DNA from: Sarcocystis neurona
Lineage: Eukaryota; Apicomplexa; Conoidasida; Eucoccidiorida; Sarcocystidae
Length of the DNA stretch: 64,000 bases
Assembly (NCBI GenBank): GCA_000727475.1
Contig: KL647292.1
Coordinates: 2,507,186-2,571,185, forward strand
Direction: 5' to 3'
This document shows positions 13,301 through 24,880 of this stretch, piece after piece. The first letter of the stretch is position 1. Each line of letters begins with the position of its first letter. Under the pieces are notes generated by a model that saw nothing but the letters and a program-made list of their open reading frames with translations, had not been told where the DNA came from and made no database searches. The position numbers were made by a program, and so were the translations under genes.

Positions 13301-16300
13301 GACTAGAGAGGTGAGTTCATCTTCTACAATCAAAAGGAGATGTCTGCATGCGTTTGCGAGGATGTTGCGGCGCGCTTGGTACTCAGTCGACGGAAAGTAA
13401 AATGGTAATCGTCCATGCATATTTAAGTACTCGAGAAAGGGGAGATCTCACGTAGTCCGAGAACATACACACTTTCACGTGTCTCCACGCTTAAACTTAC
13501 ACAAGCTCATGCATGTCTACACATAGAGGTGGAAGGCACCGTTCAAATATGTGTGGAACACCTGTGTGGATGGAAGCGAGTACGCGGGGAGGCCTGAGTC
13601 CGTCTAGAGCCACACAAACGTGCGGCAGCCCAGTACCACGGAGCTTCCCACGTGCTTTACTTGTATACACACGCGTCGCGAATAGCAGTCCACTACATCG
13701 AAAACATGAAATTTTCTGTATTCTCTGCGCAGAACCATTTGGTGATCTTCCCCCGTGTACACTCAACGTGGGCATTTGAGTTGTTGGGTGTCCACGTATA
13801 AGGAAATAAATCCATCGCTCAATCTGCCACAAGTGCACATTTTTTGTTTTTCTGTCTTTGAAGGAACGCCGCTTAGAATTGTTTCGCAAAGCTTTAAGGT
13901 CGCGAGCCGCTTCCGCTCTTCAAAGAGAGGAGGAGGTGCTCTCACGCACAGCAAGTCGCCTGAAGGAAGAGAAGTTCCTGTTTGCACTGAAAAAAGAAAA
14001 GCAACGCATAAAATTTATAAGAAATCTGTGGCGGGAGAAGCTCAAACTGGAAGAATACCTCAATCCCACGCAGTGGAAGGCCATCACCAACAGCTGCTCC
14101 AGATCATCTCCTTTATTCGCTCCTAAGTCTATGAACGGCTATATCGCAGATGATCCCTACTCGTCTTTAAACCTGGATAGACTCGCTTTAAAGGTAACTA
14201 CTGGAACCATACGGTAGAACTTTCCTTTGGCATGTTCTTGAGAGTGCGATTAAATGCAAGATAGATATATGCATATATAAGGGAATAGACAGACAGATGG
14301 AAAAAAGACCGCTAGACACGTAAGAGCACACGAATATGTACGGCGTAAGCTGTTTTATCTGTTGCACACTGCGACACACAATGTAGATTTGAATAAACAT
14401 GTAGTCGACAGGTAGGTTGTCCTTTTAATCATGGTGCGTTTCCACTGTAAAAATAACCATCGGGATTTGTATGTAGAAGGTGACCACGTTTTTCTCCCGA
14501 GAGTCAGTGAGCCCACTCTGCAGGTGATTGAAGGGAGATGCATAATTACACGACTGCAGAACAATCTTTTCAAAGGCGAGCACGCATATGCACTTTTCCT
14601 CCCGCACCCTACTGGTTTTTGAGCATGAACAACACACGAGATGGTGTCTACATTCCGACGGAGCGCGGTTAATTGGCGTTGTGAATATCAACGTTGAATT
14701 TAATAAGGCACGTAAAAGTGCTGTTGCATACTTTTGTCTGCAAGAGTGGGGGGTGAGTCTAGCGAGACTGAGCAGAGAGGCAAATGTGTCGTCTTCTCTA
14801 CATTGAACTTTTTTAGATGCGCGGTTGAGGAGTAAAGACATGTCAGTTGTTTCTACGCCGTAACAGAGAAATGCACCCCATTGGAGATTAGCTGTACCCA
14901 TATGCACGTCGCGTGTGGGGCATACTTTCCTGCTGTATTCGAAGAAAGTCCTTTAACGGGGGCTACACATGGAGACGGCGAAACGTTGCACACGATAAAA
15001 ACCGTTATCTGCCGAAGTCCTTTTCACATGAGAGCAGTTGATGACTGAGGGCCAATGATCTAGATTAAAGCACACTTGATGATACTACGGAAAGAAACGG
15101 TGGCGTAGCACGTGTCTGTGGCGCTGCAAAGGAACTACGTGTGTACGTGCGTTGTACAAGAGACAGAACACAGACAAGAAAAAGCATTTTGATGTATGTG
15201 CCTATGCGTGTATCACTTCGGATACATTGGGCAATGGAGGTTAGAGTGTCTGTTTGAAACTACGAACAAACCGAAACGCGAACTAACACGCTTCAAGGAA
15301 TATGGAACGACAGCATTCCCTACTTGAATGCGTGCGTAGACCTATCAGTCGCATATTTATATATATTTATGCATATACGTATATGCATACGGTGAACATA
15401 CGAAGAAAAATATCTTTCTACATATATGTACATATGCATCTCTGCGTCTACCATCTTGTGGTGCATTCCCTGGCTGGCACCTCGGGATTTTTGTGTGCGA
15501 GGGAAGCACGAAAAGTTCATCTGGATTATTAATTCCGAACGGTTTTCGCCACGCCAACGAAGTAGTCGTGGTAAAGCTGGACCTGTATATATAGACATAT
15601 ATACATACATATAGCCTTCCGGGAGTGTCCTTCCTTAATTGCCAGAATTGTGACACTCGAATTCCTCCGAGCACTGTGGATGAATTGCAACAGGATTTAA
15701 TCGCTGCGTGCGTACATGCGTATACGTACAGATATAGTCATGTATGCGTCTTCATGACCGTCTACGAGTATCTCAACCTGCATTTACAAATACGCACACA
15801 CGTGTATATACAAACATACCTCAATCCACACATATACGTACATATATCTCTGCATATATATCAGCGGCTACAGTGTCCGTCTCAAAGTATACGCAGACGC
15901 ACATACGTGCGTATACAAACATATCTTAATCTGCGTATGTACGTATATATATATATATATATTCCTTCACACGCATTAGCGGCCATCGCGACCGTCCCAA
16001 CAATGCAGTGAACTGTCCACGCGTGTAACCACATCATTCACTCCAGGCGACTAAGAGATTTTTGGTATGTGTAGACGTGCACACACACGTGTTTATATGG
16101 GCGAAGCATTCGCGTAAACACTGTCGGGAGCCGCCGTCTTGTGCTTACACGGTTCAGGACTACAGTCAACTTGTTGAGCTTGACAAGTCAATGGATAAAC
16201 CGCAGCACCCCAGAAACTGTTTTTCGAAGAAGAAAACGACCTACAAACAGAAAGCCGAAGCCAGACTCAAGCAGGTTCGTGTCCATATGCATATATATAT

Positions 16301-19300
16301 ATATATATATATATACGTTCTGCGACACAACTGTAACTAGATAGCGTAGGGATGTACATGTATGCTCCCGCTCAGATACTTTGGCAGCCTGCTGAATATT
16401 TGCGTATCGACGACGCCGGACTTTATTTAATTCACATGTGCTCCCTACCACTAGTCAATCATCTGCTTTTGATGCTGCTGCGAACAGAAACGCATACATG
16501 TATTTTACGCGTGTATGTATGTGTAAATATATACATATATATATATATAGAGAGAGAGAGGCACGAACAGGTACAATCATATTTGTATAGACTTGAGTTC
16601 ATACAGGTATATACAAGTGCATATAAATGTTAGTAGACACAGATCTGTGGATATAGGCACAAAGTCAATGCACTTCGACCTCATCTGTTTTCTCAATAGG
16701 GTAACTCCGTCGATTAACAGAGCTCCATGTGTCTTTCTAACTCTAGTGAATCACAAATAGAGACCTGCATATTTGTGGACTGAGCTGTTCTATATGGAAT
16801 GCTTTTTGCATAGCAGTTGCTGAATATACCTTTTGTAACGCTGGGGAATCACTGCTATGCGCCGAGTTGTAAACGCGCGTGTACACCTCGACCAAACTGG
16901 TTTGTTATGGTGTTGCCGTGTAAGCCCAAGCAACCGTGTACCTCCTCCGTCTCTACAAAGACCTACTATTGACCATGAATCTGTGGTTTATATAAAAGGT
17001 TATAAATGTACATTCATGCAGAAATATATATGTAGTTAGTAGATCGCTGTTTGTGTGCGTTCACTTTCGTGTAACTGAAATGGTGGTACAGAAACACATG
17101 TGTATTTCTACTGTGTGGAGCCACGACCTCCCGTACGTTCTAGCAGGCCGTAGAACACCTTCCGCTTCTTTTCCATTATCCTCCTCCAGTAAACGTAGCT
17201 CGCGGTTCCTCCTGTCTTCACACCGTTTTTAACTCTACGTGTTATTAATTCAAAGTGGTATATCGTCCTCCTTCCTTCGTGGGCTTCATAAACGCCCGCT
17301 TCCGCTTTCTTCCGTGAACGCTTTCTTCCGTGTTTGGCGTCGTCCTCTCTTTTCTATCGTTCCTATTTCCTTGTTCTGCCCTCACATTCTAGTAATTCTT
17401 CTTCTTCTCCGCTATTCTCTCGGCTGGGTTGTTGTCTATCTTGTCCATTCGGACGCTTATCTTCAAGCACGTAACGCCTCCTTGTTCTCCGCTTCATACA
17501 ATGTTCTCAAACTTCTTCTCTCTTACAACTGCCGCGCTTCCAGGCTTTCCACCTGCTCCACTCCCTCACTTTGTCTCACATTTCCCTCATGCCGAACCTT
17601 CCTCTTCTCTTTATCCCCTTGTTCTTCTCCATATGTCATTCTGTCTCTTTCTACCGGTGCTACTCCTGTCGTCAGGCGCTTGATGGCATGGCTTTACGTC
17701 TACGACAGGAAGCAGTACGAGAACAAGCATCGAAGGACCGGGGCACTACCAGCGGACTCGACGTGCCTGCTGTGCTCCTCGATGCTGCTGCAGCGTCGCC
17801 ACATCAAATTAGAGAGACACATGCATCTGTGGCAAAGAAGATGTACATGAGAAATATACGAGAGCGCCCGGAAACACCGCGTGTTGAGGAGGTCTGTCTG
17901 CTTAGTTTTACACTTGTACAGACTACGATGGAGAAACCCGTGCGGCACGGTAATGAGTAGATGTTCAAATGCGCAGAAGACAAAAGAACGCCTAGGAATG
18001 CACGTACACACGTATGCATACACGGAAAATCTGCTCACACACACGCGAATGGTTACTGATCAATACCTGCATAGAGGCAAACAATCAGACACACGTAAAT
18101 GAAAGAAGTACACTTTGATTAGAAGGAAGCCTACAAGTATACACATGTTGAAGCGTGCACACACGTTGATAGATTCTCTGATAGACGTACGGAGAAGTGC
18201 GCACACGAAATCTGCGTCTAGGACACACGCGTGTGTAGTTACGTGCTCAACAGGTGAGAAAATGTCTACGTGCCCACATACTCCCATACATTTATATTTT
18301 AACTTGGTGACACACGTACACACAGAAGTGACACTCCATTACTTTACATAGCATGTTGTACAGTAGAGGTCGACAAATGTGTAACTCTAAGTGTTCTAAG
18401 TGTGCGGACCGAACTCTGCGACTACCTGACACGAGTCTCCAGCTCGTGCGTATACAGTGTGTACGCGTCATTCTGCGTGTGCGTAGTCATACAGCTACTC
18501 CTATGTGGGTCCAAACACCATCACGTATCTAGGTACAGATTGAAAGATAAAAACGAAACAACTGTGCGGTTGCAAACGCCAAGGTACAGTTGAGGCCTCT
18601 TCTATACTTATCTATATATATCTACATACATGTATATGCAGAGGAGAAGTTTTTCCCTCGAAGTTGTACGTTTTCAGATGTCTGAACGATTCTGGGTCAG
18701 CGCGTGTGCGAACGTTGCCAACGACACATTTTTGCCACGAGTGCGAAGACAAAGATAAGCCGTGACACACGTGCATCCATTAGTACCTACATATGTACAT
18801 GCATACATATGCATACATATAAATAGATATGTATATATATATAAATACATATATATATACATATGTATATGTGAAGACATTTACATATACATATATATAT
18901 ATATACATATGCCCATCTGAATACACACGTACATAATTGCATGCATACATGCGAACATGCATACATACAGACACATTTGCGGTGTTGCAGGGGGGTGGCT
19001 GTATACTTCCGAGATGATAAAGTCAAAGGTTGCATGTGCGCTTGTCTGCTGTTCATTGTGGCGTTATGCGCTGCTCAGAGCAAAGGTAATAAGATGGATG
19101 TGTATGTACACACGGCAAAGAGATTAACAGACACATTTTAATTATGTACGCATACGGCTCTACATACATGCTATGTTCTCTGATAGCAGCTCACTGAAAG
19201 GTGTATACCGGTTTGACTCTTCAGTTACTCATACTTTCCTGTGTGTAGCCATCAATAACAGGTCTGTGTAGAGACCCATAAGTTCCTTTTACAGGAATAC

Positions 19301-22199
19301 CGCACACCGTGTTCGCATGTGCGTGTGTGGTGGCGAGGGCAGGGGTTTTTTCTGTGTGGTTCAAACTGTTCATCTCGAATGGCAACTTTATCAGTCCATA
19401 AAGTCTTCTGCATCAAACAGGTGTACCACCTCGCTAGCATACACAGGTATTTCCACAACTGAAATGATCCTACCCGTGAGGAATTCGCTGCGACCTCTTT
19501 TGGCAATCGGTGAATTCCTCGTGTCGTTGAATGGGTCTCCACACAAGTGCCTTCAAGCCACTCTCAAATCTCAATGAGTGAACTTCGACATATACCAGAC
19601 TCAGCAGTTGAATGCGTTCTGTAAGAGAGGCTACGTCAACACTCTCGAGATGAAGCGCCGTCTACGTATGTGCAGATGTGCGTGGACAGTTACGTTCAAA
19701 CCGGACGTCGCTGCACAGCTGTAGCCGTTAAAACTCTGGGAAAAGCATTTCAAAACTTTGACGTCTCTGCCTTCGCCGGACAGCAGTAGACTAGCGTAAT
19801 CAGCCGACAGTAATAGATTCCCCTGTGGAAGGCCTTGAAGACAAACGCGTGAACGAGCTGTAACCACAGTGCGTACGGGTGTCTGTGCAGACTCGACACA
19901 ACAGGTCTGAAAGCTCTTCCTGCGTGCAATGCGTCTGAACTCCATGTTGGAGCCCTGGTCTCTGTCTGTGCCTGTTTGCGTGTGTGAAGACGCATGCCAC
20001 TTTCTCGCTCTAAAAAAGTTACTCCATGCTTCTGGCTCTGGCCTGCTGCCGTTGAGTATTTCCTGCAGACTCTGCCTGAGGACGAAGAGCTGCAAGTTGC
20101 TGTGATTCTGCTGCAACGCGTCCTGCGAGGGCAGGCATGTCAGCAGCGTATGTTCGAAGGGAAGGAAAAAAGACTAGATTTAATAAACTTCTTACGAGCA
20201 TCTGAACAGCTTGAAGATATCCCTGTAGAGGAACAAGAGGCCCTTGTTATTAAAGAAACAAAGCAGGAATTGTTCACAGTCCTTACTGCTTCCTTTCAGG
20301 GATACGCCATTGCTCAGGTAATAAATAGGTGCATGCGCACATTTATGCACACCCCATTGAGATTTTGGTGCAGCGTTTTCAAATTGATCAGGGTTTATTT
20401 TTCGGTTAGGCTTTTGCTTCCACAAGAACAGCATATACGTGTATATATACATATATATATGCATATAAACACACAGGCACACAAGTAATTTTTCATAGAT
20501 ATGTGCCCTCACCAGAGTATAGCAACGGAGTCAATATTGAAAAGAATCAAACACGTTGGTGGACACGCGTCCTAGTACCTTCAGGTGATGTGACTTTACT
20601 TGGGTAGTACAAGCATACACAATAACGTACGAATAAATATATATATATATAGAGAGAGAGAGAGAATGTCTTCTGGATTTTCGTTTCTCCCTCCTTCTCC
20701 CCTACTCTCCAGATACTTCCCCATTTCTACGTTCACCCTCTTATGTGAAGCATCCTTTCATTCCTTGTCTTTCGCGCCCTGCTTAAGTTAGTTTCAATGG
20801 GCTCTCTGTATTTACTGTGGCATGTGCCTACCTATGTTGTGTGCATATGCACATACGACCTCCCACCGTTCGTCCTTCGCTTCTCTCCCACTGGCCCTTC
20901 ATTTTTCTATATGTACACACGGTCACGTACTTCATTATGTATCTCTCCCTCTACACATATATATATATATATATATATGCATATATAGTTACATATGTAT
21001 ATACATATACATATATATGTATATGTATGTATATATGGTTATATGTGCGTAGGTGTTAGGCAACCGTCCACACGGGTCTGTGAATACACAATTTTGACTC
21101 CTAGTTCAAATACCTCTTTAAACGCCTCTCCAAGTAACTTTAAAAATGAGTTCGCACACACCAGAGTAGAAGTGCTGATATTCAGCCTCTAAAGGAGTGC
21201 TGTTGCCTTGCTGGTGCTGATTTCTAGACCCTTGATGAACTGTCCAAGGAGCTGCGGAAAGTGCAGGAGGAGCGCCGCATTGCTGCGATGGTGGCTCTAG
21301 CAGAGCGGGACCGCAGGCTTCGAGAGGCGCAGGAGTCTGGCACACGACAGGCGGAGGAGATTCTTCGACTCCGTGAAGATGAAACCTTTAGACGCATTAT
21401 GACACTACACCAGCAAACCGTTGACTCATACGTGGAGAGCATCCTGGCCAGCACCGTGGATCACGTCGCTCATCAACAGGTAAAATTCTGAACATAGGCG
21501 CGTACAGGGCAGGGCCGTCTTATATCTACAAGTCAAATGGAACACACGATATGAAGCAACGAGCGGTGTTCACCACGCAGGATTGTCTTCGGGCGAATGC
21601 CTCTGTTTACTTGTGAATATATGTGCGTCTATGTGTGTGTACGCACATGTATAGTGTTCCACGTAAGGACGCCAATGACCTGTAAATACACGTATTTGCT
21701 TATGCACACTCTATTGTAGTACACGCGTGTGTATAAGATACACATACAGCAGTGAAAAAGCATTAATGTATGAGGATCAACTCAGTGTACGTCATAGCAC
21801 GAGTGTACGTATAAATTCGTAGGCCGTAGCAGATTGCTCAGATATTCCGCTGGCAGAAGGAAACGCAAGGATTGCCCTACGCTTTTGAGCGGCAGCCAAC
21901 GAAATCTGCTGTTGATCCTTGTGTGCGAAATTGGCTCAAATGCGCACTCTTAGGCTCTGGCAGAGGCCAGGGAGAGAGCAGAGCGCCTCTCTCGAATCGC
22001 GGACGCGGTCGAGGAGAAATACAAAGATCCGCTGCAAGTTAGCAGGGAGTTGATGATGTGCTTCCTGTTGCCGCACGTAAAGAAGCAGCAGTTGCAGAGA
22101 CAGTTGCGTCAGGAGGAAGAGAAATTCGCTCTTGCTGCTCGTTATGGAGTTGGAGAAAGCTTCCGAAGTCTACGTCCAAAACACGGCCACCTCTTTTGA
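9664..22199 (+). CDS. CFAP91: CFAP91/MAATS1-like flagellar protein, nine exons
   Basis: Cilia- and flagella-associated protein 91, the axonemal factor tied to radial-spoke/calmodulin complexes; in coccidia its place would be the microgamete flagellum. Exons: 9664-10363, 11728-12062, 13864-14193, 15646-15711, 16158-16274, 17676-17891, 20069-20317, 21228-21479, 21954-22199. They sum to 2,511 nt (836 residues plus stop), close to the roughly 770 residues of animal CFAP91. Family segments appear in order: W-x-G-x-x-E-K-x-R near the N-terminus, [18 protein letters not shown] with a following MRQKRK and [41 protein letters not shown] with [40 protein letters not shown], and a FLLPHVKK segment near the end. 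All junctions are GT-AG and in phase; only the first is not phase 0. The Met has an AAAG-ATG-G context. The small exon 15646-15711 is the least certain. Confidence 0.9.
11728..12062 (+). CDS. CFAP91: CFAP91 exon 2
   Basis: Preceded by a T-rich acceptor (TTTTTTTTGCCCTTTGCAG) and ended by TTGCAG before GTAGGG. Carries the [17 protein letters not shown] and EWADREQQ family segments, the best-conserved part of the protein together with exons 7 and 8. Confidence 0.92.
13864..14193 (+). CDS. CFAP91: CFAP91 exon 3
   Basis: The acceptor follows TTTTTCTGTCTTTGAAG; the donor is AAG before GTAACT. Encodes a long Lys/Arg/Glu-rich helix ([14 protein letters not shown] onward), then [12 protein letters not shown], matching the family's APLSRNG-like motif. 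Confidence 0.92.
15646..15711 (+). CDS. CFAP91: CFAP91 exon 4 (small)
   Basis: A 66-bp phase-0 exon between TTGCCAG and TGC before GTACAT, encoding 22 residues starting NCDTRIPP. It fits the position of the family's LPDxVxxPxI segment, but similarity is weak; it is chosen mainly because the phases join. Confidence 0.55.
16158..16274 (+). CDS. CFAP91: CFAP91 exon 5
   Basis: 39 codons beginning [10 protein letters not shown], ending at AAGCAG before GTTCGT. Lys-rich linker region. Supported by phase and by position; conservation is modest. Confidence 0.7.
16526..16561. repeat. (TA)n-(GA)n compound microsatellite
   Basis: A TA run passes directly into a GAGAGA run in CFAP91 intron 5. The same junction recurs at 20,636-20,665 in intron 7. 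Confidence 0.85.
17110..17675 (+). other. Long pyrimidine-rich intron segment
   Basis: About 560 bp of CFAP91 intron 5 are strongly C+T rich on the coding strand (TTCTTC, CTCC and CCTT runs), ending at the exon 6 acceptor. It contrasts with the TA/TG-rich remainder of the introns and could act as an extended polypyrimidine tract. A similar but shorter CT-rich block lies at 20,680-20,900. Confidence 0.6.
17676..17891 (+). CDS. CFAP91: CFAP91 exon 6
   Basis: Acceptor at the end of a very long pyrimidine-rich tract (17,110-17,675). Ends with RPETPRVEE, equivalent to the PTP-plus-acidic segment that precedes the LQKLLRGR helix in animal orthologues. The donor is GAG before GTCTGT. Confidence 0.85.
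20069..20317 (+). CDS. CFAP91: CFAP91 exon 7
   Basis: Acceptor TTTCCTGCAG. Encodes the IQ-like [13 protein letters not shown] helix followed by [16 protein letters not shown], a hallmark of the family, and ends at GCTCAG before GTAATA. Confidence 0.93.
20636..20665. repeat. (TA)n-(GA)n compound microsatellite
   Basis: TATATATATATA followed directly by GAGAGAGAGAGAGA in CFAP91 intron 7; the second example of this compound repeat in the gene. Confidence 0.88.
21228..21479 (+). CDS. CFAP91: CFAP91 exon 8
   Basis: Acceptor GATTTCTAG. 84 codons of continuous helix ([17 protein letters not shown] onward, then [13 protein letters not shown]), strongly matching the family. The donor is CAACAG before GTAAAA. 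Confidence 0.94.
21954..22199 (+). CDS. CFAP91: CFAP91 exon 9 (terminal)
   Basis: Acceptor ACTCTTAG; starts [12 protein letters not shown] in phase 0 and ends with TGA at 22,197-22,199. Contains a [12 protein letters not shown] segment equivalent to the family's FLIPEVQK. The C-terminus is shorter than in animal proteins. Confidence 0.93.
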   Translation, partial: ALAEARERAERLSRIADAVEEKYKDPLQVSRELMMCFLLPHVKKQQLQRQLRQEEEKFALAARYGVGESFRSLRPKHGHLF

Positions 22200-23178
22200 C
22201 ATCAGCTTCTCTGGCCGAAAGAGTTTCTTTCTATGCTTGTGCCCTGGTTGCGGGCTGCTCCTCTGACGCGCAAAAAAGTTTTACACAAGTGTACGTGACT
22301 AAGTGAAGAGAGCAAGAGAGACACTGGCGGAGAATCAGGCACAGATATTTATAAATATAAGACTATGTTTTCATATGTGTCCATCTACGTGTTTAAATTT
22401 GATCATACATATATATATATATATACATATGAGTGGAGAGGGAGAGAAAGCGTCAAGGGCTGACACACATAGAGGAAGATAGAGACAAAGTGGAATTTAG
22501 GCTTATAGTATGCAGTCGTACATATTAACGAACGTGGATGCACGTGAATGTATATGTACGTATGGATACAATTATATCTCAATGTAGAGAGGGAGGGGTG
22601 ATCGAGATGTGCGCCTGCATGTGTGTGCATATATATAAATATACACGTATGGACAACTAGGAGCACGTAGTGGTACGTAGGTTTATGCGTACAGAGACAG
22701 AATACAAAACATTCGTCATGCAAAATATAGATGGAAAGGAGTGAGGGAGCGTGAACGAGACCGTTGAGTATCCAGCTTACACGAATGTGTGAACCTTCGT
22801 GTTCCTGCGTCTGGGGGTCAACTTTTCTAGGGCGCGGGTGTTTGTCGCACCACGCTTAATGGAGTGTCCTACAAATAAATGCATACCTGTGCGTAAACGT
22901 CCTAAGTTTTGTGTACGGAATATAGAGAATACTGCATATGTGCGCCGATGTACATGAAAATGTGCGGCATTTTATACTTACGAGTAAGCAGATTTTCTTT
23001 TTGTGTGCATCAGAAGATCCATTGAAGAGGAAAGGGAATTATCTGTGTTTATTAATCTCGAGTGCTTCCCAAAAGTGAGGATCTCTGTCTCGCGCGTCTC
23101 GCGCTGCATGACCAGTCGTGAACTGTTATATCTATCTAACATTCGATACTTGCGGCACGTATCGGTAATCATATACAC
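22200..23178. other. Region 3' of CFAP91, no gene
   Basis: After the CFAP91 stop the sequence returns to TA/TG-rich noncoding DNA with (TA)n at about 22,408 and short GA-rich runs. I see no coding signal. The 3' UTR and poly(A) site of CFAP91 should be here; AATAAA-like strings occur but none is decisive. Confidence 0.5.
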
Positions 23179-23389
23179 CTGCGTGGGAATTCCGCCGCAA
23201 TCTCGCCCACGCGGATTTCCTGAAATTCTCTGTAAGCACCTCGGCAGCAGTGTCTCTTCCGCTACAGTCTATTGACTGCGTTTCTGTTCCGGCGGCGCCG
23301 CTTGTGCTGCACTTTGGGATGAACACAAATTTATTTGGTGTTTCTGGCGTATCTGCGGTGTAGTTGTTGAAGAAGGAAATCACGATGTT
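23179..23389 (-). CDS. Candidate internal exon, unknown protein
   Basis: A minus-strand frame opening after an ATTGCAG acceptor and ending at CACGCAG before GTGTAT. It reads as normal protein: a hydrophobic start (NIVISFFNNY), then a Thr/Pro/Lys mixed sequence and an Arg-rich end. No family is recognised. It lies downstream of the D-glutamate cyclase 3' exon on the same strand and could be an alternative last exon of that gene, or part of a separate one. Phase 0 at the start does not match the end of the cyclase exon as modelled. Confidence 0.3.
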
Positions 23390-24393
23390 CTGCAATGCAT
23401 CCATGCATTCACATACATACTTTCTGATATGCGTAGCCGAAATGAATCCACTTCCCTATTTTTTCACCTCTACGTTTACGTGAAAACCCAGAGGCATCTC
23501 TACGCAGGCACATCAGATCGGCAAGGAGATAGGCAGGTAGACAAATACACGGTTATGCTTCCACATAGGCACATCCACAGTGTGCAGCACAGGTTTAAAC
23601 GCGAGTCTGCCTGCAAATATTCGTGTAGGCATTGTACTACAAGTGGACAAAAGTAGGGATACAGTCGTAGATGGACATTCGAGTTGGGAACCCGAATTCA
23701 GATATACGGACGAATTTTTGTACAGAAGTACATACGTGCGTATCTGCTGAAAGCAGGTGTAGCAGGGGCCACTAAACACGTGTCTTTATATGCGTACGAG
23801 TTCTTTGATACTCCTCATAAGGAAGAGATATCTCTCCTCTTTTCCTCTCACTATTTTCGCCAAGTGAACAATTGCACCTTGCTTTACGTCGCAGTCATCA
23901 GACAATCACACGTGAACCGTGTGAATGCGAACGCACGTTCGCCATCCCTCGTGGACGTGGTGTTGTCCTTTGCTGCTTTTGTCAAAAAAAAAACCAGAGA
24001 AGTTCCCCTCCCCCCAGGTAGGAAGAATACATATACTGGAAAAGTACACAAATATTGTGTATCTGAGGATGACGTAGGTAAACCTCCTGAAGTAAAATGT
24101 TACACTTATTAAACAGCACACACAAAACCTTCCTGCAGGTCAAGCAAGACACGAAACCTGCTTGCCACAAAGAAAAACATGGTATCATCTCGTGTAGAAA
24201 GACGCTTAGCAGGCAAGGCGCAGATATATCCAGCTTTTAGCAGGGGTCTACCATTGAGAGTACGAATCTTCTTGTGCAGGTGTACATCTGTGTTTCCTCG
24301 GATCTTGTATACCGGGGAGAGCGTGACTCGCATCGCAGGTATATATTCACCTAACTATACACACTCGTACATGCCCAAATATACGGACACGTA

Positions 24394-24880
24394 CTATTCT
24401 GTAGATGCAGCCGCGCCTGTGTCTTCATAAAACAGCAGAAGATCATGCAGTGTGAGGTCTCGCACAGCAGTGCGGGATAGGTGGCCGTGCAACGTGAGAA
24501 ACGTGCCTCCACGCCGTGATGTGAAGGCCAGTTCAGCTGTACATGTGACAGTGTGCACGATAGAACAGAATAAACAAAAGCTGCAATCGCAGCCGAAACA
24601 GCGACACGGTGATTGCAACACCGGGATCTCCATGCGCATCACCCGCAGAAGCACAATTAGAGACGAAATGGCCGGCACAAAAGCAATTGAAACAGCCGTG
24701 GCAGCGCCACCAGAAACGGTATGAAGAGTATATTTAATTCCGGCTTTTGGAAAGTCGTCACCCGCGTCGTTCAGGTGTTGCGCCAAAGTAGCGTCGAATG
24801 AGCTCTGTGTACGACCGTCGTCTTCGATAAAATTTGTCATTTGGTACAGTAAGCTTAAAGGAAATTCTACGCACTTATAT
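24394..24880 (-). CDS. D-glutamate cyclase exon 7 (probable, terminal)
   Basis: Joined in phase after AACGCAG. Contains EDDGRTQSSFDATLAQHLNDAG, resembling the family's C-terminal DGxT and ATVDG segment. A hydrophobic stretch AVSIAFVPAISSLIVLLRV, a cysteine cluster (CRCFGCDCSFCLFC) and the stop at 24,394-24,396 follow. The tail after the family segment is unlike known members; it may be a membrane anchor, or an unspliced intron read as coding. Confidence 0.5.

Noticed and set aside
15302..15610. Open frames around 15.3-15.6 kb as a CFAP91 exon
   Set aside because: Microsatellite-derived sequence with no family similarity; exons 3 and 4 join directly in phase.
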